Shown here piece by piece: positions 59,101 to 64,000 of a stretch of DNA of 64,000 nucleotides. The notes beneath the pieces are model-generated. The model was not told where the DNA came from. It saw nothing but the letters and a program-made list of their open reading frames with translations, and made no database searches. The stretch spans positions 37,531,822-37,595,821 of the forward strand of contig OX439008.1 of assembly GCA_949316495.1 (NCBI GenBank). The letters are read 5' to 3'. This DNA is from Amphiduros pacificus. Its lineage: Eukaryota > Annelida > Polychaeta > Phyllodocida > Hesionidae. How positions within the stretch are numbered: the first letter of the stretch is position 1; each line of letters opens with the position of its first letter. A program made the position numbers and the translations under genes.

Positions 59101-60443
59101 ACATGGAGCAGAGGACTTCAGAGAGAGGTGGAATTAGCTCTCTCTGTGCCCCACCCACCCTGTCAAACCTTGCCTTCATAGCAAAGAGTCTCAGAGCCTG
59201 CGTAACAGAGGGCTGTGGAGCCTGAAGAATCAATGTGTCCCTGATCATGCCAGTCCCTCGGCAACCCTCCTGCATGCTTTGTGAGGCCTACACCCCTACC
59301 CCTGGGGATTGACTTGACTCGACCACCCCGCCTCATGCCCTCTGTCTCCCCCACCCCGAGAGATTGCCTTCCACAGATTTAATTCAGTCGGTAATCTTTT
59401 ACTTGGCAGCGTTCCCATCCTCTCAGGATGTTCCCCTGACCAACCTTGCCAGCCTGCGTTTCTCCATAATTCAGTGCCACCAATCTCCCAACTCAAACCC
59501 CATATTAGTACAGTCAGACTCACAGGATACTTTGCTGTGTTTACCTTCCTCAAATACTCGGCTTAATATTGTTGAATCGTAACTGATAGGCGGCCATTTT
59601 CAATAGTAGTTTCACATTACACTTCTTGTAATGTTGCAAAATTTCAATATCACATCATATTTATTAGCCCGTGATTTTAATAAGTTGTTGGATTGGGGGA
59701 AAAAGGGTAATTTTGATGAAGGCGTTCATAAAAATGCCATATTCATATCACAGTGAATCAGATAAGCGGTAAAATATGCTACAATGGCAACTTTAATAAC
59801 AGGAAAAGTCTGACAGGGGAGAGGAAAAATATTGATTGTCCAATTTTGTTTCATGAGAGGGAATACTTGTAATGTGGCTATCTCAAGCCAAATAGTAGCT
59901 CTGCTTCCAAAGACTTCCAAAGATATGCATTTGCCAAGATCTGATTTGATATATATATATTTCAGTAATTCTGATGTTTATATATTTATTTCGAATACTC
60001 ATCTTACTCTAGCCGGAGGTGAGGGGTATGTTCAAGATTTTCCAGAGGTCCTTGACTCCATGAAAAGGTCATTGCCTGGCTGCAAGTAAGACTTGTATCG
60101 TTTATAGCCCAGGAAAAGAGGGTATACAAGTTTGCCCCCTCCGAGTGGTGTTGTTTATTTCACCTTGGAAATCTATTTACTGTTAACCCCTTGTTCCTGT
60201 AATGTTACAACAAACATGTCAGTATCTCAGCAGAAGACAAGAAGACAAGATAGGGTAGGGTGTTCTGTTTTCAGTGTCCACATTTCTCTTTTTCTATCTA
60301 CCCTACGAGTAAGTTGGCTACAGGTCGGCATTCCATCCTTGACTTTCTACGTTCCATGTTGGGGTTCACTGTACTACAGGGATCTTACCTGGGGCCCTAA
60401 CCTGGCGCGGGTACTTCAAGGGCTCAAGGTCATTTAGATCACT

Positions 60444-60477
60444 CTATTCCTATTCCTATTCCTATTCCTATTCCTAT
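60444..60477 (+). repeat. (CTATTC)n microsatellite
   Basis: Five to six hexamer units in a row, ending at ctatatg. Confidence 0.95.
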
Positions 60478-61865
60478 ATGTGATGATAGATTAATTTGTA
60501 TAGCGATTATAATATGATATGTTATTGAGCTTGATTTATCACTAATTACTTGGATAAATGACAAAGAAATCCCGCTTGAATATTCGAAAGGTCATAAGAT
60601 CTTGAAACTGAAATCACATTTTAAATTTGATTTAAAGACTTTGAATATTAATTCATAAAGATAAACATGGATAAAAGTACTTTTTATAGAGTGCCAATTA
60701 GAGAAATTAATATGGTTAACAATCTGTCATGTAAGCTATAAGCTGAGTTTCAGAAAATGATACAAAAAAGTGAAATAAAAACTGAAAAAGGACCTCCAGT
60801 TGAGAAAAGTAGATTTTATGGCCGATGAAATATGGTTTTCCATATGAGATGGACATTGTCTTTATATAGGATGGAGTGTAAGAGTGATTTCCCAAATTGC
60901 CCAGAGTTGTATGTGTGTGAGGTAGTGGGCATGATTCGGACGGGAGGTATCTCTTGGAATGAGAATAGTCTAATCACCACACCGGGGCACTCACTGATAT
61001 CATCAGCAAAGTAAGGACATCTCATTCCAAACCATAGATTCTCCTGGTATATTTACCATTGGAGCATCTCCTTATTTGTTTATGAGGTTAGACTTGCACA
61101 AATGTCTAGCAATTGTTATTATACAGTTTTAAGTAATGACTTGGGAATGGCTGCCCTGCCCACTTACATTTACCATGATTTTAGGAGGCACCGTTTGTAC
61201 AGAGTGCTGCCTCTGCCGTCATGCAACCATCGTGGCTTTGTGATCAAACTAGATCTGGATTCTCTCAAGGACATGCAGGGGTGTACCTGTTCCTACTTCC
61301 CTCTATTTCCCATCATATCATTCCATTGAACACAGTCCATTGTGCAGATGGTTGGGACATTAGATGTATTATGGTTGGTGTATTGTGAAGATAGACACAT
61401 TCTATCGATAGAGTGAGAAACATATGCATTGGATGATAACAACTCTAAGCTGGAAGCAGTGCTCGTTCACACCCACCAGGACATGCATATCCTACATCCC
61501 ACTTCCTCGTCTTGCCTTGCCTCACGGACAGCAAAACACAATGAGTAGAACCAGGCACATAGGCTGTAACATTAAAGCTCCATCAATTGTGAAGATAAAA
61601 ACGTATTTTTAAAGATAGAAACATATTTTGCAGTTGTATAAGTCTGTGGTCTGAAGCTGTCTTTATTTAATGTTAAATGGATGGCCACCTGACCTTGAAC
61701 TTGTTAAACTGCAGTAGCAGAAAGTCTATAGAGGAAACCCAATTAACCTAAAAACGTGACATTGATAGATATTTTGAATTTAGTACTGAATTCTTTTCAA
61801 AGTAAATTATGTGAATTGTTATTCCTCCCTCTCCAAGTTCAGAAAAGAGAAGGTTTGAATATATT

Positions 61866-62120
61866 TAGCAGCAGAGCACCCCTGGTGGTTGCAGGGAGGC
61901 AGGAGTTGTGTGCGGAGGTTTGTGATGTCCTTCACACACCCTGTGACTGAAGTCGTTGGGTCTAGTCCCAGGCTCCCACCCCAGACTAACTGGCGGGCAA
62001 CAACGTACCCACATCTCGACCCGATGCAACAACAAGCAACTCTTTCTATTCTTCCCACTGTGGTTCCATATAACGTCAGCAGCCTTAGTTGGCTTGTCAT
62101 ATTTCCCCTCCTGTGAGCAA
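61866..62120 (+). repeat. Possible diverged tRNA-SINE fragment
   Basis: A box-B-like gggtctagtcccaggctccc is followed by agactaactggcgggcaaca and cgtacccacatctcgacccg, a layout that recalls mollusc SINE bodies. A convincing box A and target-site duplication were not found, so the call is weak. Confidence 0.28.
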
Positions 62121-62207
62121 CATTTCTTGTTAAAGCAACCATTATTGTCTCCTGACAATGCCTGCACCGGCTGTTTTATTCTAATTATTATCTCTGATAG
62201 TCTACTT

Positions 62208-63290
62208 CAGTGTCAACAACCATCTTTATGTTGTTACAGTGTCAGTATACAAATTGATGTTCCACCAATGCCACCAAACATCTGCTTGTCACTTTATCAT
62301 CACCAGTCATTTGATATGGCAGTGTCAGTAACCATCTTGATGTAGTCACAGTGTCAGTAACCATCTTGATGTAGTCACAGTGTCAGTAACCATCTTGATG
62401 TAGTCTCAGTGTCAGTAACCATCTTGATGTAGTCACAGTGTCAGTAACCATCTTGATGTAGTCACAGTGTCAGTAACCATCTTGATGTAGTCACAGTGTC
62501 AGTAACCTTCTTGATGTAGTCACAGTGTCAGTAACCTTCTTGATGTAGTCACAGTGTCAGCAACCATCTTGATGTAGTCACAGTGTCAGTAACCATCTTG
62601 ATGTAGTCACAGTGTCAGTAACCATCTTGATGTAGTCACAGTGTCAGTAACCATCTTGATGTAGTCACAGTGTCAGTAACCATCTTGATGTCGTCTCAGT
62701 ATCAGTAACCATCTTGATGTAGTCACAGTGTCAGTAACCATCTTGATGTAGTCACAGTGTCAGCAACCATCTTGATGTAGTCACAGTGTCAGTAACCATC
62801 TTGATGTAGTCACAGTGTCAGTAACCATCTTGTCACAGTGTCAGTAACCATCTTGATGTAGTCACAGTGTCAGTAACCATCTTGATGTAGTCACAGTGTC
62901 AGTAACCATCTTGATGTAGTCACAGTGTCAGTAACCATCTTGATGTAGTCACAGTGTCAGTAACCATCTTGTCACAGTGTCAGTAACCATCTTGATGTAG
63001 TCACAGTGTCAGTAACCATCTTGATGTAGTCACAGTGTCAGTAACCATCTTGAAATGTCACATTATCAGCAACCATCTTGTCACAGTATCAGCAACCATC
63101 TTGAATTATAACAGTATCAGCAACCATCTTGTCACAGTGTCAGCAACCATCTTGAATTATAGCAGTATCAGCAACCATCTTGTCACAGTGTCAGCAACCA
63201 TCTTGAATTATAGCAGTATCAGCAACCATCTTGTCACAGTGTCAGCAACCATCTTGAATTATAGCAGTATCAGCAACCATCTTGGATTGA
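62208..63290 (+). repeat. 29-bp minisatellite with a second variant block
   Basis: The first block repeats cagtgtcagtaaccatcttg plus atgtagtca (29 bp) about 28 times, with occasional units cut to 20 bp. From about 63050 the unit changes to cagcaaccatcttg units ending alternately in tcacagtgt and aattatagcagta, giving a dimer of about 51 bp. The reading frame across it is a product of the repeat. Confidence 0.95.
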
Positions 63291-63704
63291 CATAGTGTCC
63301 TCAGCCTAGATCTTTGACATTTACACATTTTCAAATCAGGTGTTGTTCCCATTAGATATTTGTCTAAAATATCATTGGACAAGTGTACAAGAAATGGCAA
63401 ATCTTAAATTTGCCAAGCTGCACTCATCTCAACGGACCTTTTTGTGGTGATGTGCTAATATTACAATGCAGGAATAGCACAGAAAAAAATCATTTTGAAT
63501 GTGTATTGTCTTTAAGCAGTCCTTACTTCCCTCCAGATGATATTCCATACAATTTCTTCCATATATTACTAATGTCACACAAATTTATCTGCAAATATGG
63601 CCATTAACAAAATCATGTCACCTTAATTTTCCGCCAAACCTGAGAAACAGATTTTTATATGTTACACAACTGAAAAATGTGGACCGATAGCCAATAAGAT
63701 TGAT
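63291..63704. other. Unique DNA between two arrays
   Basis: I see no gene, repeat or motif of note here. Confidence 0.6.
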
Positions 63705-64000
63705 TGAAGTCACCAATATGACCCAGTGAAGTCACTCCTCAGACCAATATGACCCAGTGAAGTCACCCATCAGACCAATATGACCCAGTGAAGTCACCTA
63801 ACAGACTAATATGACCCAATGAAGTCATTCATCAGGCCAATATGACCCAGTGAAGTCACTCCTCAGACCAATATGACCCAGTAAAGTCACTCCTCAAACC
63901 AATTTGACCCAGTGAAGTCACCCATCAGACCAATATGACCCAGTGAAGTCACCTAACAGACTAATATGACCCAATGAAGTCATTCATCAGGCCAATATGA
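63705..64000 (+). repeat. 31-bp satellite with 155-bp higher-order period, cut by window end
   Basis: Units of agaccaatatgacccagtga plus agtcactcctc (31 bp) differ in their last bases (cctc, ccatc, ctaac, ttcatc). The order of variants repeats: agtcacccatcag occurs at 63761 and 63916, 155 bp or five units apart. The array continues beyond 64000. Confidence 0.93.

Larger units (their letters stand above)
56142..62207. other. Gene-poor stretch; no coding exon supported
   Basis: Open frames are short and resemble nothing known. A GC-richer block at 57180-57380 and a pyrimidine-rich, CpG-poor block at 58500-59570 stand out in composition. A ctattc hexamer run lies at 60444-60477. A possible SINE fragment lies at 61866-62120. 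The stretch may be intron of the gene starting at 49.7 kb. Confidence 0.45.

Noticed and set aside
59087-59553. Overlapping minus-strand frames in the pyrimidine-rich block
   Set aside because: Several frames are open at once because of base skew; none resembles a known protein.
62208-63290. CRISPR-like array
   Set aside because: Units are contiguous with near-identical spacers, and the genome is eukaryotic; it is a minisatellite.
63035-63295. Repetitive protein-like frame over the 29-bp array
   Set aside because: Periodic because the DNA is periodic; no start context, no splice sites and no relatives known to me.

Overview
The window is animal nuclear DNA: AT-rich, with intron-split genes using GT-AG splice sites, many microsatellites and minisatellites, MITE-like elements and a tRNA-derived SINE. 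A lophotrochozoan, most likely a mollusc, fits best (dachsous-type cadherin, SLC6 carrier, Helentron/pearl-like tandem-repeat elements, tRNA SINE). The species cannot be fixed from sequence alone.

Two protein-coding genes are supported, both on the + strand. The first (about 7.5-23.4 kb) is the 3' part of a very large cadherin gene, called as dachsous. Fifteen exons that join in frame encode about 2737 residues: 21-22 cadherin repeats, one membrane helix and a tail of about 405 residues with dachsous-like blocks. The 5' end of the gene (signal peptide and roughly five or six repeats, if it has the usual 27) lies upstream of the window, so bases 1-7506 are read as intron. The second gene (coding 34385-44813) is a complete SLC6-type transporter of 601 residues in 14 exons that join in frame. 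A TATA-containing promoter and 5'UTR exon near 28.1-28.3 kb probably belong to it. It is divergent at positions that bind sodium and chloride in the family.

Layout: 1-7.5 kb dachsous intron; 7.5-23.4 kb dachsous exons; 23.4-28.1 kb 3'UTR and intergenic DNA with a cluster of CTCF-like motifs; 28.1-45.3 kb SLC6 gene, whose introns carry two related about 147-bp-period repeat elements, a SINE with target-site duplication, two MITE-like elements, a 16-bp minisatellite and long TA tracts; 45.3-49.6 kb no gene seen; 49.67-50.06 kb a CpG-rich stretch ending in a good splice donor, read as the first exon of a gene running out of the window to the right; 50-64 kb putative intron or intergenic DNA with three tandem arrays, two of which show higher-order structure (471-bp and 155-bp periods).

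The two genes have no obvious joint function: one is a planar-polarity/Hippo-pathway adhesion ligand, the other a solute carrier. The points most worth a second look are the altered ion-site residues of the SLC6 protein, the repeat elements carrying a nuclear-receptor-type palindrome in every monomer, the excess of CTCF-core-like motifs, a relic cadherin exon inside a dachsous intron, a perfect 56-bp palindrome in another dachsous intron, and a furin-type site in the last dachsous repeat.
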